The notes beneath the pieces were generated by a model. That model had not been told where the DNA came from and did no database searches. It saw nothing but the letters and a program-made list of their open reading frames with translations. A program made the translations under genes and the position numbers. Positions 26,740-35,719 of a DNA stretch of 64,000 nucleotides are shown here, piece by piece. The stretch lies in contig CACNCN010000001.1 in assembly GCA_902618975.1 (NCBI GenBank), positions 124,001 to 188,000 of the forward strand, given 5' to 3'. This DNA comes from an uncultured Pelagibacteraceae bacterium. Lineage in GTDB: Bacteria; Pseudomonadota; Alphaproteobacteria; Pelagibacterales; Pelagibacteraceae. Positions within the stretch are counted from its first letter, which is position 1. Each line of letters starts with the position of its first letter.

Positions 26740-28596
26740 TTAAGATGCTTGCTTTTTCTCTTTTTCGTCGATTATGTGATAGACAGGCTTTTTCTCAAAC
26801 TCAAATTTACCTGTGTCTGAATCTCTCTTAGATACTGTTAAGCAATGCCAATTTTCATCATCTAATTTCATATGGTCACCTCGATAATAGTACCCCGGCC
26901 ATCTAGTCTCTTTCCTGTATAAAGTATGCTCGGTTACACACTGGGAAGTCATTGCTCTATGTTTTAACTCCCAAGCTCTCATAAGTTGATGATAGTCTTC
27001 AGCAGCAACATGCTCTAAGTCCTCTTGAAGCCAATCAAGCAATTCAAGACCTTTTTTAAGTAAATTTTCATTTGTCATGTAGTTGTTAGATAATCCACCA
27101 CAATATTCATCCATAATTTTTTGCAACCTTTGTAAACCTTGAATTGGAGATATATAACTTGGAGAAACAGTTCCACCTGTAATTTCATTTCTACCCACTG
27201 TGTAGTTTTCAAGAGGTTTGTATATAGCTTCTTTTAGATTATTGTATTGTTTCTCAGAAACATCAATTCCATTAGCTTTTTTGTCTTGTATGTATTTAAC
27301 TGCAGCTTTAGCTGCTAACCTTCCCTCTGTAAAAGATCCTGAGGAGAATTTATGTGCACTTCCACCAACAGTATCACCTGCTCCAAATAAACCATCCACT
27401 GTAGTCATTCTATTATATCCCCAGAAATACTCATCTGGAGCAATATCTTCTGGTCCACTTACCCATGCTCCGGAACATGTAGCATGAGAACCCATTACGT
27501 ATGGCTCAGAAGTTGTTAGCTCTGGATTTGTATATTTAGGGTCTATATTTTGAGATGCCCATACAACAGCTTGACCAACTGTCATACCTAAAAAGTTTTC
27601 CCAACCAACTGTTTCAAGGTGTGGATCTTGAAAAGCTTCTTTAGTAACCATGTGGATTGGACCTCCACCTGCTGCCATCTCTTGAATAAAAGCGTGGTTT
27701 CTTAAACATGTAGGTGTTGGATGGTGATCAATGTACTCACCAACTAAGTTTTTTGTATGGTCATACCATTTTTTTTCGTAATTTTCTCCATTTGCATTTT
27801 GAGTGTAAGTTTTTAAATGTAAAAAATATGCCCCAACTGGTCCGTATCCATCTTTAAATCTACAAAGAACAATTCTATTTTCCATTTGAGTCATTTTTGC
27901 ACCAGCAGCTATAGGTAATGCATATGCAGATCCGTTGCTCCATGGTGCATACCAAGTTCTTCCCATACCTTCACCTACTGCTCTCGGCTTAAAAATATGT
28001 GATGCTCCTCCAGCACAAACTATTACAGCTTTAGCTCTAAATACGTGATAATCTCCAGTTCTCATATTGAATCCAACTGCACCACCAATTCTGTTTTCTT
28101 GACTTTCATCTTTTAATAAATGTGTAATCATTATTCTGTTATATACTTTATCAGCTGACTTTTTTGCAGCTTCTGCAACTATCGGCTTATAACTCTCACC
28201 GTGAATCATAATCTGCCACTTACCTTCTCTTTGATATCTTCCCTCTTTATTTTTCATCATTGGAAGACCCCATTCATCAAACATATGCACTGTAGAGTCA
28301 ACATGTCTCGCCATGTCATATCCTAAATCTTCTCTAACTAGTCCCATAAGATCGTTTCTAGCATATCTTACATGATCCTCTGGCTGATTTTCGTTCCATT
28401 GCATGCCCATATAACAATTGATTGCATATAAACCTTGGGCTACCGCTCCACTTCTATCAATGTTAGCTTTTTCTACACAAACTATTTTTAAGTCTCGTCC
28501 CCAATGTCTTGCCTCAAAAGTTGCACCTGTTCCAGCCATTCCGCCGCCAACAACTAGTATATCGCAATCTTCAAAAATAGTTTTGTGTTTTGCCAT
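26740..28596 (-). CDS. aprA: Adenylylsulfate reductase alpha subunit AprA
   Basis: 618 residues. The FAD-binding start CDILVVGGGMAGTGATFEA, WYAPWSNGSAYALPIAAGA near residue 216 and GSHATCSGAWVSGPEDIAPDE near residue 372 (split at SGPED) match AprA. With AprB it interconverts APS and sulfite plus AMP; in an aerobe with sulfite-producing genes it would run toward APS. The start overlaps the aprB stop by one base. Known SAR11 genomes carry aprBA of the lineage found in sulfur oxidisers. Confidence 0.95.
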   Translation of the reverse strand: MAKHKTIFEDCDILVVGGGMAGTGATFEARHWGRDLKIVCVEKANIDRSGAVAQGLYAINCYMGMQWNENQPEDHVRYARNDLMGLVREDLGYDMARHVDSTVHMFDEWGLPMMKNKEGRYQREGKWQIMIHGESYKPIVAEAAKKSADKVYNRIMITHLLKDESQENRIGGAVGFNMRTGDYHVFRAKAVIVCAGGASHIFKPRAVGEGMGRTWYAPWSNGSAYALPIAAGAKMTQMENRIVLCRFKDGYGPVGAYFLHLKTYTQNANGENYEKKWYDHTKNLVGEYIDHHPTPTCLRNHAFIQEMAAGGGPIHMVTKEAFQDPHLETVGWENFLGMTVGQAVVWASQNIDPKYTNPELTTSEPYVMGSHATCSGAWVSGPEDIAPDEYFWGYNRMTTVDGLFGAGDTVGGSAHKFSSGSFTEGRLAAKAAVKYIQDKKANGIDVSEKQYNNLKEAIYKPLENYTVGRNEITGGTVSPSYISPIQGLQRLQKIMDEYCGGLSNNYMTNENLLKKGLELLDWLQEDLEHVAAEDYHQLMRAWELKHRAMTSQCVTEHTLYRKETRWPGYYYRGDHMKLDDENWHCLTVSKRDSDTGKFEFEKKPVYHIIDEKEKKQAS

Positions 28597-29066
28597 TAAT
28601 AATAAACTCCCTTTTTAAAGGTGTCTTTATTAATAGTTGGTAAGTCTTTGTTTGTATTTAAACCATTTGGTTCGTTATAAAGAATTTGAGACTGCATCTC
28701 ACCTTGATTTGGTGTGTCTCCCTCTGAAAGTTTAGGTATATGTTTACCCCAAGGTTTTGTTGTAATTGGTGATACAAAATTTTTTTCTGTTCCATTTCTA
28801 AATTTTATTCTCCAAGAAATTTTTCCTTTTTCCTCTTCTCTTCTAACTCTGACGCTGTGACCCATTGGGGCAAAGTCAGCATAACCTCTAACATCAATTG
28901 CATGATTTGGACATGCTTTAACACAAGAATAACACTCCCAACAGAAATTCGGCTCTATATTTTTTGCTCTTCTGATTGTTTCATCTATATGCATAATATC
29001 AGATGGACAAATATCCACACAATGTCCGCATCCATCGCATCTAGTCATGTATACAAAAGTTGACAT
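28596..29066 (-). CDS. aprB: Adenylylsulfate reductase beta subunit AprB
   Basis: 156 residues. Two [4Fe-4S] clusters are encoded by C10-C13-C16-C20 (CDGCGHCVDIC) and C42-C45-C48-C52 (CWECYSCVKAC), followed by the C-terminal extension that wraps AprA. It carries electrons between the AprA flavin and the membrane protein AprM. Gene order aprM-aprB-aprA with 30- and 1-base junctions shows one operon. Confidence 0.96.
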   Translation of the reverse strand: MSTFVYMTRCDGCGHCVDICPSDIMHIDETIRRAKNIEPNFCWECYSCVKACPNHAIDVRGYADFAPMGHSVRVRREEEKGKISWRIKFRNGTEKNFVSPITTKPWGKHIPKLSEGDTPNQGEMQSQILYNEPNGLNTNKDLPTINKDTFKKGVYY

Positions 29067-29096
29067 ATTTATAATTTTTCCTTTTTTAATAACATA

Positions 29097-29897
29097 TTAA
29101 TAGTGTTTTGGCTCTTCTCTTTTTATACCTAGGCCAAATTGCTCTGGAGCATCAGCCTCTGGAGGTAGATTGTCCCTAGATCCATCAGCTTCTGCTAGAT
29201 TTTTTTGGATTGCTGCTCCAGGTTTGTAGAACATATGTGCAAATTTTGACCAGTAAACACCGCCAAAAAGAATCAAATTAGCTAAAATATAAAAAACTAA
29301 AAAAACTTTATCATCCCATCGACCACCTAAATCCATATTTTGTAAGTAAGACCAAATTAATCCAAACAATGATGTCGCTATTAGAGCTAAAACAAATAAA
29401 TCTGCTTTTATAATTCTATACCAGGGTTGAGCTTCTGAATAGACGTCTACTCTTAAAAAAAACCAAAACCAACATCCGCCCAAAACAGTTAGTATGGCTC
29501 CAGCATGCCAGAGTGCTGGCCAAATATTAGGGGTTGAGGATGAGGGGCTCGTATACATAAAAACCATAATAAAAGTTGATATCCAAAATAAAATCGTTCC
29601 ATACATACCCATTACATGTGCTGCTCTTCTTTTACCTGCTCCTAATTCAGAAGTAGTTGCAATATCACTCACTATAGTTTTAGATAAGACCTTTATTCTT
29701 TCTCCAGATGATAATGTTTTGGTGGCATTTTTTTTTGCTTTTTTTGCGTTTTCAAAAAAATATTTAACATTTTTTTTATGGATCATATCCATTACTGTTC
29801 CAACTATTATCAAAGCAATCATTAATAATACAAATACCTTCATAAATATTGGTGAAATACTTTGAGATAGGACATAAAAAGGATTTGTAAAAAACAT
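29097..29897 (-). CDS. aprM: Membrane anchor of adenylylsulfate reductase AprM
   Basis: 266 residues with five or so membrane helices (about 12-34, 87-110, 119-142, 158-182, 195-216) and a basic loop after helix 1. It lies directly upstream of aprB, the position of AprM in organisms that lack the QmoABC complex. It is thought to link AprBA to the quinone pool at the inner membrane. Conserved helix residues include AAHVMGMYG and ALWHAGAILTVLGG, with His residues that could bind heme (inference). Confidence 0.88.
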   Translation of the reverse strand: MFFTNPFYVLSQSISPIFMKVFVLLMIALIIVGTVMDMIHKKNVKYFFENAKKAKKNATKTLSSGERIKVLSKTIVSDIATTSELGAGKRRAAHVMGMYGTILFWISTFIMVFMYTSPSSSTPNIWPALWHAGAILTVLGGCWFWFFLRVDVYSEAQPWYRIIKADLFVLALIATSLFGLIWSYLQNMDLGGRWDDKVFLVFYILANLILFGGVYWSKFAHMFYKPGAAIQKNLAEADGSRDNLPPEADAPEQFGLGIKREEPKHY

Positions 29898-29956
29898 TAT
29901 TTGATTCTCCGCAATTTAAAACAATTCTAAATTTGTAATATAGTTAAATTAATAGA

Positions 29957-30727
29957 TCAACTGTAATATCTCGGACACTTAGTAACAGCTTTTTTGTAAT
30001 AATCACTCAAAATTCTATAGTATTTTAGGCTCTTTCTTCGCCAATTTTCACCTAGAATTTTGTTTATTGAAATTACTCCTTTTCCTGAACCAATTAATAT
30101 TATTTCGCTATATTCATTAAGATTCTTTAAATTAATATCTGAGAAATTTATATTATATTTTTTATTAATAAATTTGAAAGTTATACCTTTATAAAAGTTT
30201 TTCTTGGGAGAAAATAACTTATTTTTTTTAACAAAAAGTAAATTACCGGTTCCAGTTTCGTAAATTTTATTTTTTTTTATTAGAGCTAAGTCGCATGCTC
30301 TAGGATTTATTGCATTCATTTTTTTTAATATAAAGTTATATTTAAGATTCTTATAATTCGGATTAATTCTTTTATAATTTAATAATTTTAAATTGAAATT
30401 ATTTAACGGTGATAGTCTTTTCCTTATTGATATTGAAATTAAGTTCTTTGAAATAGCCAATCTTAATAAATGATTATATTTTTTATTTTTACTCAAATTC
30501 AAATCCAAGACTTTCTTCAGTTTTAAATTTAGATTTTTTTTATAAATCTTGTAAGTTTTAGAAGAGCTAATTAAATTTTTTAAATGACTTTGTAGGAAAA
30601 TTATTTTTAATGGTTTATCTATTAATCTTATTGTCGTAAAAACTCCATGCAAGCCCCAGAGATCTTTAAATTTTACCTCTTTTAAAGAATTAATTAGATA
30701 GGATTTTTTTAATAATAAAGTCGCCAT
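29957..30727 (-). CDS. pabC: Class IV aminotransferase, probable aminodeoxychorismate lyase PabC
   Basis: 256 residues from the ATG at 30727; a start at 30766 is possible but overlaps pabA by 77 bases instead of 38. Family features: KDLWGLHGVFTTIRL near the N-terminus, the Lys in LLNYKRINPNY (the cofactor lysine region), ALIKKNKIYETGTGNLLFV and YKGITFKFI. It would release pyruvate from aminodeoxychorismate to give p-aminobenzoate for folate. Divergence is high and Lys content extreme, typical of AT-rich drift. It follows pabA and pabB in one operon. Confidence 0.78.
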   Translation of the reverse strand: MATLLLKKSYLINSLKEVKFKDLWGLHGVFTTIRLIDKPLKIIFLQSHLKNLISSSKTYKIYKKNLNLKLKKVLDLNLSKNKKYNHLLRLAISKNLISISIRKRLSPLNNFNLKLLNYKRINPNYKNLKYNFILKKMNAINPRACDLALIKKNKIYETGTGNLLFVKKNKLFSPKKNFYKGITFKFINKKYNINFSDINLKNLNEYSEIILIGSGKGVISINKILGENWRRKSLKYYRILSDYYKKAVTKCPRYYS

Positions 30728-31247
30728 TTTCTGATAAAAAAGATTCTGGATGAAATTGAAAACCAAAAATTTTGTTTTCTGTATCTTCGAATGCCATTGG
30801 AATATTAGTTTTGCTACAACGCATTGTAATATTTATTGATTTTGATTTAAATGGTTCATGTAATTTTAAAGAGTGGTACCTTCCAACTTTAAAAATTTTA
30901 TTTTTTTTAAATATTTTACTTTTATTTGTCACTTTCACATTTGATTGATATCCGTGATAAATTTGTTTTTGTTGAATAATTTTTCCTTTTTCATTATGTA
31001 ATATCTGTTGATAACCAAGACAAATACCAATAATTTTTTTTTTACCCTTGTAAGTTTTGTAAATTTTAGAAGTTTGTGGATAGTCTTTTGGAGCTCCTGG
31101 TCCTGGTGATAAGACAATTGTATCAGAATTATTTAAAGCTTGCTCATCTATTTCAAAATAATTTGAGCAATAAACTTTGTCAAATTTTCTAAATTGATGA
31201 ACTACGTTCCAAGTAAAAGAGTCTTGATGATCAATTATATAAATCAT
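30690..31247 (-). CDS. pabA: Glutamine amidotransferase component PabA/TrpG
   Basis: 185 residues, full length. Class I amidotransferase motifs: DHQDSFTWNVV, VLSPGPGAPKDY, catalytic Cys in GICLGYQQIL, and His/Glu in FGFQFHPESFLSE. It supplies ammonia to the chorismate-using component I encoded just upstream (4-base overlap). Context with a class IV aminotransferase favours p-aminobenzoate over anthranilate. Confidence 0.9.
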   Translation of the reverse strand: MIYIIDHQDSFTWNVVHQFRKFDKVYCSNYFEIDEQALNNSDTIVLSPGPGAPKDYPQTSKIYKTYKGKKKIIGICLGYQQILHNEKGKIIQQKQIYHGYQSNVKVTNKSKIFKKNKIFKVGRYHSLKLHEPFKSKSINITMRCSKTNIPMAFEDTENKIFGFQFHPESFLSENGDFIIKKILSN

Positions 31248-32458
31248 TTATAAAGCTCCAATAAAGATTTCGCTTTTATATAATTTTCGTTAAATTCTTT
31301 CTTGGCTGAACTATCTAAAACAACCCCTGATGCAGCCGATATCTCTGAAAAATTTTTATAGTTTAAAATAGATCTTATAATAATATTAAATCTCATATCC
31401 TTGTTATATTTAATATATCCGAAGCTTCCTGTATAAATATTTCTATCTTCATTTTCTTGATTATTTAACAGCTCTAAGGTTCTTATTTTAGGACACCCAA
31501 TCACAGAACCTCCAGGCATCATTGATTTAATAATATCTATAATATTTACGTTGTTAATTAGCTTACCTTTAACTAAAGTAACGTAATGAAATAAATGCTT
31601 GTATTCTTCAACAAATTTTTTTTTAAAAATCTTTACACTTCCTGGCTTGCAAATTCTAGATAAATCGCTCCTTTCCATATCTACAATCATATTATGCTCT
31701 TTTGTTTCTTTGATGTTATTTTTAAAATAATTTAAAGCTTTTTTTTTATTTAACCCGTTAAATTTTTTAAGAGTTCCAGCAATAGGTTTTGTAAAAATAT
31801 TTGAGCCCTCTTTATTAATTAATGTTTCTGGCGAACAGCTAACTATTGAGTAATCCTTATCTTTTATCATAAAAGCCTCTGGAGACGAATTAACTCTCAT
31901 TAATTTCCAAAAAAAATTAATAGGGTTAATTTTAGATTTATTCCTATATTTAGTGCAAATTTTAATTTGATAAGTTTCACCTTCCTTTATCTTTTTTGAA
32001 AAATAATTGAATATTTTTTGGTATTTAGGAAATTTTATATTTAATTTAAAAGGGCTCGAGACTTGTGTTTTATGAAAACTTGCTTTTAATTTTTTATTTT
32101 TTAGATTGGATATTATTTTAATATTATCCCGAATCTTAATAATAGTCTCAGGTTTATAAAATATAGCTTTGTAAAAATTACTTTTTTTTTGATTTGATAT
32201 TTTTAGTCCTATTAAATTACATAATATTTCATATCCAAAGAAACCAATCATCATATCTGTTTCCTTTTTATATTTTTTTTTGTCAAAATATTTGAAAAAT
32301 CTGCTGATATTTTTATTTGTTAAAATTACTTTTTTAGAAAAATGAGTATAAATATTATATCCTTGCTTGACCTTATAGATAATTAAAGGTTCATCAGATT
32401 GATACAAATCTTCCAAATATGGGTTAAATTTTAATTTATGCTTTTTGTAATCTTTCAA
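31244..32458 (-). CDS. pabB: Chorismate-binding component I (PabB/TrpE-like)
   Basis: 404 residues with a shortened N-terminal half. The catalytic half carries YQIKICTKY, EAFMIKDKDYSIVSCSPETL, IVDMERSDLSRI, MMPGGSVIGCPKIRTLELL and the C-terminal SAASGVVLDSS. The motif at the site that is PIKGT in PabB (Lys nucleophile) reads PIAGT, as in anthranilate synthases. The operon with pabA and a pabC-like gene points to p-aminobenzoate; the residue points to TrpE-like chemistry. The start overlaps the end of the MFS gene by 23 bases. Confidence 0.8.
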   Translation of the reverse strand: MKDYKKHKLKFNPYLEDLYQSDEPLIIYKVKQGYNIYTHFSKKVILTNKNISRFFKYFDKKKYKKETDMMIGFFGYEILCNLIGLKISNQKKSNFYKAIFYKPETIIKIRDNIKIISNLKNKKLKASFHKTQVSSPFKLNIKFPKYQKIFNYFSKKIKEGETYQIKICTKYRNKSKINPINFFWKLMRVNSSPEAFMIKDKDYSIVSCSPETLINKEGSNIFTKPIAGTLKKFNGLNKKKALNYFKNNIKETKEHNMIVDMERSDLSRICKPGSVKIFKKKFVEEYKHLFHYVTLVKGKLINNVNIIDIIKSMMPGGSVIGCPKIRTLELLNNQENEDRNIYTGSFGYIKYNKDMRFNIIIRSILNYKNFSEISAASGVVLDSSAKKEFNENYIKAKSLLELYK

Positions 32459-33665
32459 CTGCTCTCTCTTTTATTGGTAAATGTATTAAACCTGCAAATA
32501 CAGATAATGCAATTGCCAAATACCACGCATAGTCATAAGAGCCAAATAAATCGTAGAATAATCCGCCTAAATATGCACCAAAGAAAGAACCAATTTGATG
32601 GCTTAAAAAAACCAATCCATAAAGTAAGCCTAGGTACTTTGTGCCAAATATATGAGCAACTATCCCGCTTGTAGCAGGAACCGTTGATAACCACAGTAGT
32701 CCAAAACTTGCACCAAAAATTATTGAAGAAATGTTACTAGGTGGTAAAAAAATAAAAGCAATTATAGATATTCCTCTTAAAAAATAAATTACACTTAAAA
32801 TAATTTTTTTACTCATTTTTGAGGATAAATAACCACTTAATAAAGATCCAAAAATATTAAATAACCCTATTAAAGACAAAATCATTGCTGCAGTCCAATC
32901 ACCAAGACCCCTATCGATCACGTATTTAGGAACATGCGTCCCAACCAAAGTAATGTGAAATCCGCAAACAAAAAAACCTGAAATTAGCAATATATAGCTT
33001 CTATTATTAAATGCTTCACTTAATGCCTGAAATGTAGTTTGTTTTTTTGTTATTTCTGAATTATCAGAGCTCTCGTTTTCAATCGGAGATCGAACGAAAA
33101 AAGCAATAAAAAAACCAACACTTAGGAATATAATAAAATATAAAAGTGTATCAACCCAACCATTATTTTCTAATGAGTAGTTAGTAAAAAGAGGTGAAAT
33201 AAAATATCCGAATGATCCAGTTGCTGTAACAAGACTCATAGCAATAGTTCTGTTTGATAAAGGAAAATGCTTTCCAACAATTGACATTGGAATACTAATT
33301 GCTGTTCCTCCACATCCTATACCAATAAGAACGCCTAAGCTTATTTGAAAATAAATGCCTGTATTAGGTCCTGCATATAAAAGGTATACCCCAACAATAT
33401 AAAAAATAAATGCAAGCATTATTGCTTTATGACCTCCGTATTTGTCCGCAATTGCTCCAAATATTGGGCCTGACAAACCCCACCCTAGCATTTGAATTCC
33501 TATCGCTAAACCAAATTCAGTATTTGAAATTCCAAGGTCTATGTTAAAGTCCATGAAAAACATTCCAAAAACTTGTCTAACACTTAAAGATATCAAAACT
33601 ACTAGACATGCTGCAATTAAAGTCGTTAAAGCTAATTTATTGCTAATAAATTTATTATTACTCAT
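32436..33665 (-). CDS. MFS transporter (monocarboxylate/oxalate-formate antiporter-like)
   Basis: 409 residues, 12 helices. N-terminal LSVRQVFGMFFMDF and GLAIGIQMLGWGLSGPIFGA, loop motif ADKYGGHKAI, and the mid-loop between helices 6 and 7 (about residues 190-215) are as in bacterial monocarboxylate-type MFS carriers. The substrate is unknown. It overlaps pabB at its end and the PLP enzyme gene (4 bases) at its start, so all sit in one long operon. Confidence 0.87.
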   Translation of the reverse strand: MSNNKFISNKLALTTLIAACLVVLISLSVRQVFGMFFMDFNIDLGISNTEFGLAIGIQMLGWGLSGPIFGAIADKYGGHKAIMLAFIFYIVGVYLLYAGPNTGIYFQISLGVLIGIGCGGTAISIPMSIVGKHFPLSNRTIAMSLVTATGSFGYFISPLFTNYSLENNGWVDTLLYFIIFLSVGFFIAFFVRSPIENESSDNSEITKKQTTFQALSEAFNNRSYILLISGFFVCGFHITLVGTHVPKYVIDRGLGDWTAAMILSLIGLFNIFGSLLSGYLSSKMSKKIILSVIYFLRGISIIAFIFLPPSNISSIIFGASFGLLWLSTVPATSGIVAHIFGTKYLGLLYGLVFLSHQIGSFFGAYLGGLFYDLFGSYDYAWYLAIALSVFAGLIHLPIKERAVERLQKA

Positions 33666-34837
33666 TTAATATATTTTAATGATTTGTTTATATCATTAAT
33701 AAGATCTACTGGGTCTTCTAGTCCTATATGTAACCTAACAATGTACTCATTTTTATTTAAGTTTAAAAATTTTCTGTTTCCTTGTTCCCTAATCTCTTGA
33801 TGTAAAGCTAAACTTTCAAAACCTCCCCAGCTATAACCATGCCCAAACAGACTTAATGAGTTTACAAATTTATCTACAAATTTTTTATTTTTTGCTTTAA
33901 TTTTAATACCCATTAAACCAGAGGATCCTGAATAATATTTTTTCCATAATTTGAAGTTTTTTGATCCTTTGACTATTGGGTACAAAACTTTAATATTTTT
34001 TTTTTTTGATAAAAATTTTGCTACGATATTTGCGTTCTCTTGATGTTTGTCTAATCTCACATCAAGAGTTCTAATACCTCTCATTATTAAATAAGCATCA
34101 TCTGGACTTAATCTTAAACCTGTCATATTTTGGGCTTCCATAACCTTTTTAAAAATTCTTTTACTTACGGCAAGGCTTCCTCCCATAACATCGGAATGAC
34201 CAGAGTAATATTTTGTTGCCGATACAATTGACATATCAAATCCTAGTTTTATTGGTTTTATAAAATATGGAGTGCCCCAAGTATTATCTATTGCTGTGTA
34301 AATTTTATATTTCTTAGCAATTTTAAGAATTGATCCTAAATCTTGAAACTCAAATGTATTACTTCCTGGATTTTCTACATAAATAAGTTTTGTTTTTTTC
34401 GTTAGCCTCGTTTTAATAGTATTTAAATTATTTGGATCGTAAAACTTTGCTTCAATATCAAATTCTTTTAAATAATTTTCGGACAATAATCTTGTTGGAC
34501 TGTAAATTGGATCAGCTAAAATTATTTCATCTCCTGGTCTCAGTATACTAAATAAAGACAAAAAAACTGCGCCAAAACCAGTTGGAGTTAAAAAGGTATA
34601 GTGTGCTTCTTCTAGATTTGTTAATATTTTCTCTAATTCGTGGGTCGTAGATGTGCCTTGTCTACCATATTCAAAATACCCTCCTCTTGGGTTTTTTTTA
34701 TTTTTTTTTTGTAATTTTCTTAAATCATTCATTGATTTAAATACCATAGTGGATGTTCTTACTAACGGAGGATTAACTGAACGAAAATTAAAGTCTTTAT
34801 ATGTATGTTTTAAATATGTTTTAAATGAATTTCCCAT
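33662..34837 (-). CDS. metC: Cys/Met-metabolism PLP enzyme, probable cystathionine beta-lyase
   Basis: 391 residues. PLP family signatures: NPPLVRTSTMVFKS, YGRQGTSTTHELE, the Asp in TAIDNTWGTPY and the Schiff-base lysine in SATKYYSGHSDVMGG. C-terminal SLFGHGYSWGGFESL and RLHIGLEDPVDLI match MetC-type lyases. It would cleave cystathionine to homocysteine, pyruvate and ammonia. It heads the operon with the MFS and pab genes. Related gamma-lyase or methionine gamma-lyase activities cannot be excluded. Confidence 0.88.
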   Translation of the reverse strand: MGNSFKTYLKHTYKDFNFRSVNPPLVRTSTMVFKSMNDLRKLQKKNKKNPRGGYFEYGRQGTSTTHELEKILTNLEEAHYTFLTPTGFGAVFLSLFSILRPGDEIILADPIYSPTRLLSENYLKEFDIEAKFYDPNNLNTIKTRLTKKTKLIYVENPGSNTFEFQDLGSILKIAKKYKIYTAIDNTWGTPYFIKPIKLGFDMSIVSATKYYSGHSDVMGGSLAVSKRIFKKVMEAQNMTGLRLSPDDAYLIMRGIRTLDVRLDKHQENANIVAKFLSKKKNIKVLYPIVKGSKNFKLWKKYYSGSSGLMGIKIKAKNKKFVDKFVNSLSLFGHGYSWGGFESLALHQEIREQGNRKFLNLNKNEYIVRLHIGLEDPVDLINDINKSLKYIK

Positions 34838-34913
34838 AAATCAATTTGATATGTAAGATTGACAATGCTATATCCACCAAATATGTCAATAAAATTATAT
34901 AAATAGGGAGAAT

Positions 34914-34997
34914 ATGGGGTATCCAAAAAAACATAGAGGTCGAAGAAAAATGGGCTCTAAAAAAAGAAGAGCCAGAAAAAAGAATAAGAAGAAATAG
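34914..34997 (+). CDS. Very small basic protein (27 residues), possibly ribosome-associated
   Basis: ATG at 34914 follows AGGGAG by 3 bases; TAG at 34995-34997. The product MGYPKKHRGRRKMGSKKRRA ending RKKNKKK is about two-thirds Lys and Arg. TTGACA at 34859-34864 supplies a candidate -35. The length and composition resemble tiny ribosomal proteins such as bTHX or the mS38-like basic tail, but I do not recognise a specific match. It is followed 11 bases later by a membrane protein gene. Confidence 0.62.
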   Translation: MGYPKKHRGRRKMGSKKRRARKKNKKK

Positions 34998-35008
34998 TAA
35001 ATCTCAAA

Positions 35009-35719
35009 ATGGACAATATAAGTAAAGTGAAATCCATTAGTCTTTGGATTTTTATAGTTCCATTTCTTGCAATAAATGCATGTTTAATTTTAATAACTCA
35101 GTTTCATGGTTTGTTTCCAAACCAAGAAGACATTTTACATAATACAATCCCTTATTTTGATGGTGGAGCATCAATTAGCAGAACTGCGAGAGTATTCCCA
35201 ACATACTTTATCTTTAAGCCAGCAATGTTTTTTACTGCTTATCTTCTAATTAGATACTGGCTATATAATCGATCAATAATAAATGAGATTTATGGCAGTC
35301 ACAAAAACATAAATAAATTTATTTTTTTTGGAATAGGTTCAGCAATTTGTTTAATAGTTCATTCTATTTTTCTTGGAGTTAAATTTGATTACGATTTATA
35401 TAAGTTATTTAGAAGGATAGTAATGTTATTATTTATTATTTTTGAAATAGTCGCACAAGCTTACCTGGTAGCTACATTGTATTCTTTCAGAAAAGAAATT
35501 ACTAGTTTTATAAATAATAAAGTCTTAACGCTTAAAATTACTTTAATATCTATTTTAATTATTGTTGCTTTAATAAGTATTCCAATAATTAGTTTACCAG
35601 GTGACAAATTTATTGGTTATAACTTAAAATTTTTTAAACATGCTCTTGAATGGAATTACTTTGTAGGAGTTATAGCTTTTTATTTGTTAACATTTTTTAT
35701 GTGGAAAAAAAAAAATTAA
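35009..35719 (+). CDS. Membrane protein, distantly Frag1/DRAM/Sfk1-like
   Basis: 236 residues with six predicted helices (about 10-30, 66-86, 103-123, 136-158, 174-195, 213-232). The outer loop after helix 1 contains [23 protein letters not shown] (split here at ASISRT), which resembles the first loop of Frag1/DRAM/Sfk1 proteins (IPYISDTG-like). That assignment is tentative and no function is known for bacterial members. It ends 4 bases inside the convergent mnmA gene. Confidence 0.72.
   Translation: MDNISKVKSISLWIFIVPFLAINACLILITQFHGLFPNQEDILHNTIPYFDGGASISRTARVFPTYFIFKPAMFFTAYLLIRYWLYNRSIINEIYGSHKNINKFIFFGIGSAICLIVHSIFLGVKFDYDLYKLFRRIVMLLFIIFEIVAQAYLVATLYSFRKEITSFINNKVLTLKITLISILIIVALISIPIISLPGDKFIGYNLKFFKHALEWNYFVGVIAFYLLTFFMWKKKN

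Noticed and set aside
34659..34713. Long A/T homopolymer runs within metC (and similar runs elsewhere) considered as phase-variation tracts.
   Set aside because: Such runs occur throughout this AT-rich window in housekeeping genes and are interrupted; nothing marks them as switching sites.
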